Below, piece after piece: positions 56,191 through 64,000 of a stretch of 64,000 nucleotides of DNA. A program made the position numbers and the translations under genes. Each line of letters starts with the position of its first letter. Position 1 is the first letter of the stretch. This stretch comes from Nocardia altamirensis NBRC 108246 (GTDB lineage Bacteria > Actinomycetota > Actinomycetes > Mycobacteriales > Mycobacteriaceae): the NCBI RefSeq assembly GCF_001612685.1, contig NZ_BDAY01000010.1, forward strand, positions 171,110 to 235,109. Reading direction: 5' to 3'. The notes beneath the pieces were generated by a model. The model was not told the origin of the DNA. It did not search any database and saw only the letters and a list, made by a program, of their open reading frames with translations.

Positions 56191-57549
56191 ATGACGACTC
56201 GTCCGAACTCGTTGGTGCGTATCGAACTGGGTCCCGTCTCCCTACGCGGCCGCTCCGTGGTGCTGCGGCCACCGCACTATGCGGACTATCACCACTGGCG
56301 GCGTATTCGACTGCGCGATCAACGTTTCATCGAACCGTTCTGGTACAGCTCGACACTGGACTGGACCGCTCGACATTCCGGAACCCATTGGGTCCGTGAA
56401 TGTTTGACCGGTCGTGCCGAGGCGAGGGCGGGACGAAGACTGGCCACCGTCATCGAGGTGGACGGCCGGTTCGCCGGCCAGGTCGAGCTCGGCTCGATCG
56501 ACCGGGCCGCAGGCGCCGCCGAGCTCGGCATCTGGATCGATGCCGAGCTCGCCAGGCACGGGATCGGCGGCATGGCCGCGGCGCTGCTGCTGGATTTCGG
56601 GTTCGATCGGATCGGCCTGAGCCGGATCACCGCGCCGATCTCGCCGGATAATGTCGCCGCGGCCCGCGGCGCCGCCGAGATCGGCTTTCGCCGAGAAGCG
56701 TTGATGGGCCGCTACTTCGACGTCGGCGGCGGGCGGCGCGATCACGACCTGTGGGCGCTCACCACCGCGGACCGACCGCAGGCCGGGTTCGTGCGCTTTT
56801 GGCTGGATCGCTACGACACGGCCGATCCTGGCGCAGCGCCCGCGCCACCCGACGAGGCCACCGGTGCCTCGTTGTCCACGCTCACACTCCTCCTCGCCAC
56901 CGCCCGCTACTACACCGGGCGCCTGATCCACCTCTTCGATCCGCTGCGCAGGCCGCGTTCGGTCCGGCTCGCCGATCCCGACCATCCGACGGTGGTGCTG
57001 CGCACCCGGCGATTCGGCGACTGGCGGCGGTGGCGCGTCGCCCGCGTGGGCGCACACGCCGCCCTCGCGCCCGAGGCCGACGCGGCGACCTGGGCTCGCC
57101 AGCACAGCTTCCCGCAGTGGGTGCGCCAATTCCTGTGCAGCCGACCAGGTCTCCGCTCCGCTGGGGGCCTCGTGCTGGTGATCGAGGTGGCGGGCGTCTA
57201 CTCCGGCGAGGCCAAACTGTTCGACCTCGACATGTTCGATCGCAACGCCCGCATGCTCGTGTGGACCGACCCCACCCACCCCGACCTGCTCCGCACCACC
57301 GCCACCCGGCTCCTCCTCACCCACGCTTTCGGTCCACTCGGCCTGCGTCGCGTCGCCACCGCTATTTCGCCTGACGACCAACGCTCCGCCGAAATCGCCA
57401 CCCACGCGGGCATGGTGTGCGAGGGCCGCATGCGCGCCTACCTCGCACCTACCGGCCACCGCACCGACCACGACCTCTGGGCCATCACCACCCCCGCCCC
57501 GCCCGAACAGTCCGCAGACTCCCCCACGCCCTTGTCCGAAGTCGAGTAG
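56191..57549 (+). CDS. Tandem GNAT acetyltransferase, two domains in one chain
   Basis: A 452-residue protein from the ATG at 56191, four bases after the lipoprotein stop. Two RimJ/RimL-like GNAT domains occur in a row. The first (about 15-195) has LGIWIDAELARHGIGGMAAALLLDFGF, where R-x-G-I-G-G is the acetyl-CoA loop. The second (about 270-440) has MLVWTDPTHPDLLRTTATRLLLTHAFGPLGLRRV, where that loop is absent, so it may be inactive. In this place it may acetylate a sugar or a surface protein. Confidence 0.8.
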   Translation: MTTRPNSLVRIELGPVSLRGRSVVLRPPHYADYHHWRRIRLRDQRFIEPFWYSSTLDWTARHSGTHWVRECLTGRAEARAGRRLATVIEVDGRFAGQVELGSIDRAAGAAELGIWIDAELARHGIGGMAAALLLDFGFDRIGLSRITAPISPDNVAAARGAAEIGFRREALMGRYFDVGGGRRDHDLWALTTADRPQAGFVRFWLDRYDTADPGAAPAPPDEATGASLSTLTLLLATARYYTGRLIHLFDPLRRPRSVRLADPDHPTVVLRTRRFGDWRRWRVARVGAHAALAPEADAATWARQHSFPQWVRQFLCSRPGLRSAGGLVLVIEVAGVYSGEAKLFDLDMFDRNARMLVWTDPTHPDLLRTTATRLLLTHAFGPLGLRRVATAISPDDQRSAEIATHAGMVCEGRMRAYLAPTGHRTDHDLWAITTPAPPEQSADSPTPLSEVE

Positions 57550-57628
57550 CGGCCACCTTCACACGGTAGCGCCGCAACCTGCTGTCGAAGCCGCGCCCGC
57601 CTTGGTTCGGTTGGCGACGGTCGCCCGG

Positions 57629-58726
57629 TCAGAGGTAGGGCGCGACCGTCGCGGCGATCTGCGTGCGAAATGCTTTGGAGGAGAAGGTTTCCGCGTGCGC
57701 ACGGATTGTGCTGGCATTGAACGTGGCAGGCGTGAAGCGACTCATCGCTCCAGCGAGTGCATCGATGACAGCCTCGTCGGAGCCGTAGGGGACGTGCTCG
57801 CCGGTGACGCCAGGGACGACCGTATCGAGCGACCCGCCCCGGTCAACAGCGAGCACCGGGGTGCCGCAGGCCATGGCTTCGACAGGGACGATGCCGAAGT
57901 CCTCCACCCCGGGCATCAGCAGCGCCTGACAGCGTCGATAGGTGTCGAGCAGTACCTCGTGTGAGGTCGCCCCGAGGAAGGTGGTTTCCGGACCTGCGAG
58001 GGCTTCCAGATGCGCGCGGAACCGGCCGTCGCCGAGGACGACCAGGCGGCACCCCGCGCGCTGAGCGGCACGAATCGCAAGGTCCGCGCGCTTGTAGGGA
58101 ACGAGTCTGCCTGCGAACAGGAAGAAGTCATCGCGGGACACCGTCGGATCGGGCGTGAATCGATCGATGCCCACCGGCGGGTAAATCACTGTCGCAGGCA
58201 GACCCCACCAGTCGCCGACTCGTTCGGCCACGGCGCGAGAGTTGGCGATGACATGGGAAAGCCGAGGGGCAGCACGTAATTCGGACCGGCGCGCCAACCG
58301 GCCCAACGCGGTCAGAGCGAGTTGGCCCGCACGCCCCCCTGCCTCCTGGGCGCGAAAGTCCTTGTCCCACGCCCACCGTGCCGGACTGTGCACGTAAGCG
58401 ATCACGGGAGCATCGGTGGCAAACGCGGCCTGGGTGGCAAACGCGTGATGACTCACCAGGACCGCGTCGAACCGGTCGAGCGGGAGCTTGCGCAACGCGC
58501 GAGGCACGAAGGGCAGCAGCGGCGCATGCGACCGTCGCCCGGTTGCCGCGTAGGCACGGCTGAGCCACGTGTCGTGCACAGTGTCGAGCGGCGGCCGGAC
58601 ACCGTCGGGTTCGACGATGGGCGCGAACACCTCAGTGTCCTCCCATGTTTCGGCGAGCTCTCCGACAACTGCCTCGGACCCACCGAATTCGGTGAACCGC
58701 TCGTGCACGATGGCGATGCGTGGCAT
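57629..58726 (-). CDS. Family 4 glycosyltransferase
   Basis: A 365-residue protein from the ATG at 58726, overlapping the aminotransferase stop by one base. GT-B features: IAIVHERFTEFGGSEAVVGELAE, SHVIANSRAVAERV, FFLFAGRLVPYKRADLAIRAA and the donor block GVEDFGIVPVEAMACGTPVLAVDRGGSLDTV near residue 285. It resembles mannosyltransferases that extend polysaccharides. It is the second gene of the operon starting at 60093. Confidence 0.9.
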   Translation of the reverse strand: MPRIAIVHERFTEFGGSEAVVGELAETWEDTEVFAPIVEPDGVRPPLDTVHDTWLSRAYAATGRRSHAPLLPFVPRALRKLPLDRFDAVLVSHHAFATQAAFATDAPVIAYVHSPARWAWDKDFRAQEAGGRAGQLALTALGRLARRSELRAAPRLSHVIANSRAVAERVGDWWGLPATVIYPPVGIDRFTPDPTVSRDDFFLFAGRLVPYKRADLAIRAAQRAGCRLVVLGDGRFRAHLEALAGPETTFLGATSHEVLLDTYRRCQALLMPGVEDFGIVPVEAMACGTPVLAVDRGGSLDTVVPGVTGEHVPYGSDEAVIDALAGAMSRFTPATFNASTIRAHAETFSSKAFRTQIAATVAPYL

Positions 58727-60093
58727 CACCCGTGTCCCTGGCCGATACGACGAGGTGCCGCGGTGCGCCGGATCGCGGGCGCGACGGGACGGCCGACGAG
58801 CAGACCTTCTACGCTGCCTTGTTCGATCGCCTTGCGATAGGTGGCTGCCGCGTCGCGGCACGCAGCAATCGTCTGATCGATGTCGTCATCGGTGTGGGCC
58901 GCGGAGGTGACGAAGGACTGGCCGAGGACCCCGCGGTGCAGGAGTTCCTGGAGGAACAAGGTCCGGAACTCCTGGGAGGGGTGACCGTGGTGGTCGCGGG
59001 TGGCGAAGATGAGGCACGACGGGCGGCCGAGTACCTGAAGGTGTTCGGCGATGCCGAGATCGGCAGCGATGGCATTGACGCCGTCGGCGAGCCTGCGGCC
59101 TGCGCGTTCCATGCGGTCGATCGGGTCACTGGTCCGATACTCGTGCACGACGGCCCGGAAGGCGGCCAGCGATCCCGATTCCGGACCGTGCGTGGTGGAC
59201 AACAGGAAGACCCGGTTGTGCTCGGTGCGCAGCCCGCCGAGTTCCATCACCTCCCGCTTGCCTGCCAGCGCGGACAGTGGAAACCCGTTTCCCATCGCCT
59301 TACCCCAGCAGGACAGGTCGGGCCGGACTCCGTACACGGCCTGCGCGCCACCCGCCGACCACCGGAAGCCGGTGATCATCTCGTCGAAGACGAGCAGCGC
59401 ACCGTGCCGATCGCACAGAGCCCGAACCCCTTCCAGGAAACCAGGTTCCGGCTCGGCGAGCGCGGTGGCCGCCTCCAGCACGACCGCGGCGATCGCACCC
59501 GAGTCCAGCACTGCCGCCAGCGAAGGGAGATCGTTGTATCGGAATCGCACGGTGCTCGCGGCGGATTCGGCCGGGATCCCACTGTTCATCGCGGTCGTGC
59601 CGATGAACCAGTCGTCGACCGAGAAGAACGGCTGATCACAGACGGCGATGGCGGTCCGCCCTGTGGCCGCTCGCGCGAGCCGCACCGCCGCGGTGGTCGC
59701 ATCCGAGCCGTTCTTGGCGAACTTCACCATGTCTGCGCCGGGGACCAGGGACAGAAAGTCTTGTGCGGCAAGCAGTTCCAACTCGGTCGGCCGACTGAAG
59801 CTGACACCGTCCGCGATGGCGCGGTGCACGGCCTCCAGCACCGGCGCAAAACCGTGCCCCAGCGTGACCGACCGCAACCCCATGCCGTACTCGACGTAGC
59901 TGTTACCGTCGGCATCCCACACCCGGCACCCTTTGCCCCGCACCAGGACTGGGGCCATTAACTCGGGATACTGGTCGGCGCCCCTGGCGTAGGTGTGCGC
60001 ACCACCGGGAATCACCTCGTGCAACCTGGCCTGTAACGCGTTGCTACGGGTGAAGCGGCGGGTTCCCGCGTCATCGTCTGAAACAGGCTCCAT
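58726..60093 (-). CDS. Class III PLP aminotransferase, glutamate-1-semialdehyde mutase-like
   Basis: A 455-residue protein from the ATG at 60093 with GGGAG upstream. PLP-binding features: KNGSDATTAAVRLARAATGR, DEMITGFRW (residues 237-245) and the Schiff-base lysine K265 in CWGKAMGNGFPLSAL. It resembles HemL, but the context with a glycosyltransferase points to an amino sugar or to secondary metabolism. HemL enzymes have a different N-terminus and would sit with heme genes. Confidence 0.88.
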   Translation of the reverse strand: MEPVSDDDAGTRRFTRSNALQARLHEVIPGGAHTYARGADQYPELMAPVLVRGKGCRVWDADGNSYVEYGMGLRSVTLGHGFAPVLEAVHRAIADGVSFSRPTELELLAAQDFLSLVPGADMVKFAKNGSDATTAAVRLARAATGRTAIAVCDQPFFSVDDWFIGTTAMNSGIPAESAASTVRFRYNDLPSLAAVLDSGAIAAVVLEAATALAEPEPGFLEGVRALCDRHGALLVFDEMITGFRWSAGGAQAVYGVRPDLSCWGKAMGNGFPLSALAGKREVMELGGLRTEHNRVFLLSTTHGPESGSLAAFRAVVHEYRTSDPIDRMERAGRRLADGVNAIAADLGIAEHLQVLGRPSCLIFATRDHHGHPSQEFRTLFLQELLHRGVLGQSFVTSAAHTDDDIDQTIAACRDAAATYRKAIEQGSVEGLLVGRPVAPAIRRTAAPRRIGQGHG

Positions 60094-60218
60094 GGTCGGC
60101 TCCCGGAGAGTCGGTCTACGCACAAGCGCGGCGGATGCCTCCACGAATCCCCCTGCCCGCAACGGGTCTCCGCATCACTGTACGTCCGGTCCCGAGTGAT
60201 TGTCCGCGCATCAGCGCA

Positions 60219-61499
60219 CTACCGAACAGGGGATGATTCCGTCACGGAGGCTTGGCCGGGATGTTCGTACAGGTGACGGTGGGTGTACGTGCGGGTGATC
60301 ACCGCGAGCCACCCGGTGGCGACGGCCGCGATACCGCCGACGATGAGCAGCAGCGTCGCGGGTGACAGTCCGGTCCGGCTCTGGGCGATCGACAGCAGGA
60401 AGGGAACGGCGAATCCGAGGTAGCTGAGGATCTGGTACACGGCGGTGGCGGTGCCGAGCGCGTGTAGCCCCACGATCTGTTGAACCTCGACCAGGCCACG
60501 GAACTGCGTGAAACCGTAAGCGACGCCGAGTAATACGGACGCAGAGAACACCATCCACGGTGAACGCCAGTGAGCAGCCCACGCCGCAACGCCGATGCCG
60601 AAAAGGGCAACGCCCATCGAGATCAACAGCAGCCGAGGGGATTCCGGGTGCGGTATCCGTCGGATCAACGGCTGCACCACGATGCCTGCCGAGGCGGCCA
60701 GGCCGATGACGATGGCGCCGAACGCCATGGCATGTCCGGCGATCTCCGGCGCGATGAGCGCGGGAAGGTAGGCCAAAGCGATTGCCGCCGTGCCGAATAC
60801 CCATGGCGCGAACGGCAGCAGCACCAGCACGAAGTGGGCGACGACGCCGGGTTGGCGAGTAGTGGCGGCGTCCTGTGTCGGCGATGCAGTCTGCGCCGCG
60901 TGCCGCCGCGGATCCGGGGCGCGTCGTACCGCCACCACCGCGATGGCCAACAGGACCAGGTGCGGCAGGTAGGGCAGCACCGTCGGCGCACTGAGCCACT
61001 GTGCACACAGGCCGGATACCAATGGGCCTGCCGAGAAACCGACGGTCATCGCGATGGTGGCCCGCCGCGGTCCGGCCGCCGCATCGCCCGCGGTGCTGGA
61101 AAGCTCTTTGACCCACACCGCGCCGGTGCCGAAGGCCAGGCCATTGGCCACGCCCGAGAGCATCCGTCCGGCGAACAACGCCGACACCGCCTCGCCGCCA
61201 TAGATCAGCAAGCAGGTGCCGACCGCCGAAATCGCCAGCGACACCAGCACAATAGGCTTGCGTCCGAGACGATCGGACAGTCTGCCGCCGATCAGCAGGG
61301 CCGGGATCAGACCGAGCGCATAGAGTCCGAAGATCGCGTTCAGCACTGCGGCGGTGAGTCCGAGTTCGCGTGCGTACAGGACGATCAACGGCGGGAACTG
61401 ATTCGCACCCCAGCCCATCACCGCCAACGCCAACCCCGGTCCGAGCCAAGCGCTCTCGCTGACTGTTGTGGTGCGGTCCTGCGCTTGTGTCGAAACCAT
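60219..61499 (-). CDS. MFS transporter
   Basis: A 426-residue protein from the ATG at 61499, with GGAG eight bases upstream; a longer open frame from 61571 runs into the regulator. About 12 membrane helices are predicted by eye. The MFS loop motif GGRLSDRLGRKPIV follows helix 2, and GLAFGTGAVWVKEL is in the first half. It resembles drug and metabolite exporters. It is divergent from an AraC-type regulator that probably controls it. Confidence 0.9.
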   Translation of the reverse strand: MVSTQAQDRTTTVSESAWLGPGLALAVMGWGANQFPPLIVLYARELGLTAAVLNAIFGLYALGLIPALLIGGRLSDRLGRKPIVLVSLAISAVGTCLLIYGGEAVSALFAGRMLSGVANGLAFGTGAVWVKELSSTAGDAAAGPRRATIAMTVGFSAGPLVSGLCAQWLSAPTVLPYLPHLVLLAIAVVAVRRAPDPRRHAAQTASPTQDAATTRQPGVVAHFVLVLLPFAPWVFGTAAIALAYLPALIAPEIAGHAMAFGAIVIGLAASAGIVVQPLIRRIPHPESPRLLLISMGVALFGIGVAAWAAHWRSPWMVFSASVLLGVAYGFTQFRGLVEVQQIVGLHALGTATAVYQILSYLGFAVPFLLSIAQSRTGLSPATLLLIVGGIAAVATGWLAVITRTYTHRHLYEHPGQASVTESSPVR

Positions 61500-61534
61500 G
61501 ATTCCACTCCACCGGCTGGCGCATTCGGCGACAA

Positions 61535-61562
61535 GTGACCGATCGGACACTATGCGTACACT
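61535..61562 (+). promoter_or_regulatory. Shared control site of MFS and AraC genes
   Basis: GTGACCGATCGGACAC (61535-61550) is a dyad with a perfect CCGATCGG centre and one mismatched pair. It overlaps a -35-like GTGACC, and TACACT (61557-61562) follows after 16 bases, seven bases before the ATG at 61570. This points to a leaderless AraC transcript. Confidence 0.55.
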
Positions 61563-61569
61563 TTCAGTC

Positions 61570-62532
61570 ATGACTGGTGTGGTGGCGCTCGCGCTGAGCG
61601 ACCAGGTGGGTCTCTATGAACTCGCCGCCCCTTGCACGATCTTCGGGACCGACCGCTCCGAACTCACGGACGGGCGAGGGTGGTACGACTTCCGCGTGTG
61701 CGCTCCCGGTGCCACCCGGGTCGGCAACTGGTTCGTCTCCGCAACCCCGTACACCTACGACGATCTGCTCGACGCGGACACCGTGGTCGTCCCCGCCTGC
61801 CACGACCTCGACCTGCAGCCGCCGCCCGACCTGGTCGACGCGCTGCGGCAGGCCCATCGCCGTGGCGCCCGCATGGTCTCGCTGTGCACCGGCGCGTTCG
61901 TCCTCGCCGAGGCGGGACTACTTGACGGCTGCCGCGCTACTACACACTGGATGCACGCAGGCACCCTTGCCCGCCGCTACCCGCGCGTCGAGGTCGACCC
62001 CGATGTCCTCTACATCGACGAGCACCCGGTCTTGACGTCGGCAGGCAAGTCGGCGGCGCTGGACCTGTGTCTCTACTTGGTGCGCAAGGATTTCGGCGCG
62101 AGCGTGGCCAACACGGTGGCCCGCAGACTGGTCACCCCGCCGCACCGCGAAGGCGGGCAAGCCCAATACATCACCACGCCGACCGTCCCGCGGACGCCGG
62201 ACCGCCTGGCGGACACCGTCGCCTGGGCGCACGAGAATCTGGATCAGCCCATCACCATCGACGATCTCGCCCGCCGAGCAGGCGTCAGCGTCCGAACCCT
62301 GCACCGCCAGTTCAGATCTCAGCTGGGTACCAACCCGCTCACCTGGCTGCACCACCAGCGCCTCGCGCGTGCTCAGGAACTGCTCGAGCACACTGATTAC
62401 ACGATCGACCGGATCGCCGAACGCTCCGGATTCGGTACGGCTCATGCGCTGCGCAGGCACTTCCAATCCATCTTGCACACCACACCGGATACATACCGCC
62501 GCACGTGGGACATCAATCGGTCAGCCCGGTAA
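61570..62532 (+). CDS. AraC-type regulator with DJ-1/PfpI-like domain (GlxA/FtrA type)
   Basis: A 320-residue protein. I chose the ATG at 61570 because TACACT lies seven bases upstream; the ATG at 61552 is in the -10 region. The N-terminal glutamine-amidotransferase-like domain (residues about 1-165) has the elbow motif SLCTGAFVLAEAGLLDG with its cysteine. The C-terminal AraC HTH pair (about 215-315) includes IDDLARRAGVSVRTLHRQFRSQLG and IDRIAERSGFGTAHALRRHFQ. It probably activates or represses the divergent MFS gene in response to a small molecule. Confidence 0.9.
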   Translation: MTGVVALALSDQVGLYELAAPCTIFGTDRSELTDGRGWYDFRVCAPGATRVGNWFVSATPYTYDDLLDADTVVVPACHDLDLQPPPDLVDALRQAHRRGARMVSLCTGAFVLAEAGLLDGCRATTHWMHAGTLARRYPRVEVDPDVLYIDEHPVLTSAGKSAALDLCLYLVRKDFGASVANTVARRLVTPPHREGGQAQYITTPTVPRTPDRLADTVAWAHENLDQPITIDDLARRAGVSVRTLHRQFRSQLGTNPLTWLHHQRLARAQELLEHTDYTIDRIAERSGFGTAHALRRHFQSILHTTPDTYRRTWDINRSAR

Positions 62533-62635
62533 GTCACATGCCTCGGCGTCCGCAGGCTTTTCAGAGAGCATGGACTCGGAGGCGCTTCGGCAGCTTTGTG
62601 GGAGTGGGGTCGGCGGGTTGCGGCGTGTCGAGGCT

Positions 62636-62670
62636 GCCATTGACTGCCATGGACTGCCATGGACTGCCAA
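62636..62670. repeat. Short tandem repeat of about 10 bp
   Basis: The motif GACTGCCATG recurs about three times in a row (CCATTGACTGCCATGGACTGCCATGGACTGCCA in overlapping form), containing CCATGG palindromes. It lies about 60 bases before the following gene. Confidence 0.7.
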
Positions 62671-62728
62671 ATTTGGGTTCGGTGTGAAATGGCTGGTAGT
62701 GCATGGTTTTCGCGGGTAGGCTTCGAAC

Positions 62729-64000
62729 ATGTCTTCGAGTAGCGTGACTGTCGCTGATCCCGGTGTGGAGGCGGCGTTGTGTGCGCTCGAGGCTGGGCTT
62801 GCTCGGTTGTGTGAGGTGCGGACTGATGCGTTGTCGAATCCGGATCGGCTGGTGGTGATGCAGCGGTTGGAGACGGTGGTGCGTGCGTTGCCGGGGGTGG
62901 GGTTGGAGTTGGTGGCTCAGATGCGGGAGCAGTGGTCCAATGATGATTTCGCGACGCATTCGGTGATCGATACTCTGGCTGATGGGTTGCGGATCAGTCC
63001 TGCTGAGGCGCGTGCGCGGTGGCGTGCTGCGGATGATTTGGCTCCGCGTACCGGGTTGGATGGGCAGGTGTTGGAGCCGGTGATGCCGGGCACGGCTGCC
63101 GCGCAGCGGGAGGGGGTGATCGGCGGGGCGCATGTGAAGGTGTTGCGGGACTTCGTCGGGCATTTGCCCTCGTGTGTGGATAGCGTGACTCGGGATCAGG
63201 CCGAGGCTGAATTGGCTGGGCATGCCCGGGTTTTGCGGCCTGACCAGTTGCGTCAGGTGGCTGATCGGTTGGATGCGATCCTCAACCCTGATGGCGTGTT
63301 CAGCCCGGCCGATCGGGAACGGCGTCGTGGTTTCATTCTGGGTAGGCAGGGCCCGGATTTGATGAGTAAGTGCACTCTGGTGGCTGATCCGGAGTTGCGT
63401 GCGTATTTGGAGGCGGTGTTCGCCAAGTACGCCAAGCCTGGTGCCTGTAATCCTGAGGACACGGTTCGTCATGTCGATGACGAACCCGATCCTGATGCGG
63501 CCGAACGGGATTCGCGTTCCGGACCGCAACGCCAGCACGACGCGGTCAAAGCAGTGTTCCGGGCGATGCTGGCCTCCGGGCAGCTCGGACACCACCGTGG
63601 ATTGCCGGTTTCGGTGGTGGTGTCGATGACCCTGCGGGAGCTGGAAAGCGCTGTCGAACACGTCCAAGCCGCCACCGCTGACATCGATGTCGATGTCGAT
63701 GTCGACCAGCACACCCCCACCCACCACAGGCACTCGACACCAGCCGACCGCGAGCAACCAACACCTGACCACCACGGACAGTCGACACCTGACCACCACG
63801 GACAGTCGACACCTGACCACGGTGGACAGCCGACACCTGACGACCACGGACAGTCGACACCTGACGACCACCGGCAATCAACTCCCGACCAGCACGGGCA
63901 ACTGACTCCCGCTCTCTACGGGCACTCAACACGTGACCATCGTGGGCAACCGACACCTGCTTACGGTGAACTGCGTGTTTCCGGTCCACCCGTGGTTACT
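62729..64000 (+). CDS. DUF222/13E12-family HNH protein (3' end outside window)
   Basis: The ATG at 62729 opens a frame of 424 codons with no stop before the window ends. TAGGCT six bases upstream suggests a leaderless mRNA. Residues about 40-330 match the DUF222/13E12 family: MQRLETVVRALPGVGLELVAQMREQW, ISPAEARARWRAADDLAPR and FILGRQGPDLMSKCTLVADPELRAYLEAVFAKYA. The HNH motif normally follows and lies outside. Residues about 335-415 are an insertion of 8-residue repeats (STPDHHGQ type). The first 700 bases use many G- and T-ending codons, unlike the C-rich neighbours, which suggests acquisition. Confidence 0.85.
   Translation, partial: MSSSSVTVADPGVEAALCALEAGLARLCEVRTDALSNPDRLVVMQRLETVVRALPGVGLELVAQMREQWSNDDFATHSVIDTLADGLRISPAEARARWRAADDLAPRTGLDGQVLEPVMPGTAAAQREGVIGGAHVKVLRDFVGHLPSCVDSVTRDQAEAELAGHARVLRPDQLRQVADRLDAILNPDGVFSPADRERRRGFILGRQGPDLMSKCTLVADPELRAYLEAVFAKYAKPGACNPEDTVRHVDDEPDPDAAERDSRSGPQRQHDAVKAVFRAMLASGQLGHHRGLPVSVVVSMTLRELESAVEHVQAATADIDVDVDVDQHTPTHHRHSTPADREQPTPDHHGQSTPDHHGQSTPDHGGQPTPDDHGQSTPDDHRQSTPDQHGQLTPALYGHSTRDHRGQPTPAYGELRVSGPPVVT
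63734..63973 (+). repeat. In-frame 24-bp tandem repeats in the 13E12-family gene
   Basis: About ten units of 24 bp encode STPDHHGQ-like octapeptides, with the middle units almost identical and the outer ones diverged. A shorter GATGTC repeat (about 63684-63701) precedes them and encodes IDVDVDVD. Confidence 0.85.

Noticed and set aside
63734..63973. Possible CRISPR array
   Set aside because: The 24-bp units are directly adjacent with no spacers and keep an open reading frame, so they are coding repeats.

Overview
The window reads as chromosomal DNA of a high-GC mycolic-acid actinomycete, most probably Nocardia. The block glycine decarboxylase gcvP, MerR regulator, DUF151 nuclease, second MerR regulator (ftsR type), FHA protein garA, gcvH and a CDP-alcohol phosphatidyltransferase has the gene order known from Mycobacterium and Corynebacterium. 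A WhiB protein, an MspA-type porin, a DUF222/13E12-family gene and many apparently leaderless starts agree with this. The genus is inferred from gene content; no rRNA or tRNA gene is present.

Layout. 0-4.7 kb: the end of an acyl-CoA dehydrogenase gene, a DM13 protein, a 44-codon small ORF with a very strong ribosome binding site, an HNH nuclease, a short WhiB protein and a binding-protein/VWA fusion. 4.8-12.3 kb, all minus strand: the glycine-cleavage and regulator block, with a tandem glycine riboswitch ahead of gcvP and two coupled mini-ORFs ahead of the DUF151 gene. 12.5-25.3 kb: a ChoD-like GMC flavoprotein with a ferredoxin-like cysteine motif, DUF2252, a NERD-like membrane protein, a STAND/LuxR regulator, a PAP2 phosphatase, an acyl-CoA oxidase-like gene and a TetR-ABC exporter operon. 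25.4-33.8 kb: a VWA surface protein, an LLM-type oxidoreductase under a KstR-type box, a TetR/flavin-monooxygenase pair, a small RHH-VOC operon with a perfect palindrome, a ThrE-like exporter and a heme oxygenase.

33.8-58.7 kb is mainly a Wzx/Wzy-type exopolysaccharide locus. It holds an initiating sugar-phosphate transferase, nucleotide-sugar genes (two C-methyltransferases, a cytidylyltransferase, a PIG-L deacetylase, an SDR and a 3,5-epimerase), a pyruvyltransferase, five glycosyltransferase-type genes, a flippase, a polymerase-like protein, a chain-length protein whose kinase domain has lost its Walker A motif, a lipoprotein with a beta-helix fold and a tandem-GNAT protein. An MspA porin and a TetR/Tat-flavoprotein pair lie inside it. 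The end of the window has a class III aminotransferase, an MFS exporter with a divergent AraC-type regulator, and the 5' part of a 13E12-family HNH gene with in-frame 24-bp repeats and unusual codon use.

The most distinctive observation is a family of about 25-codon mini-ORFs that begin with MSERSER-like sequence, end in SEAQ/SEAE and are chained by ATGA stop/start overlaps. They occur as tandem pairs at two distant loci, each directly ahead of a gene, and resemble the MIRU elements of mycobacteria in architecture.
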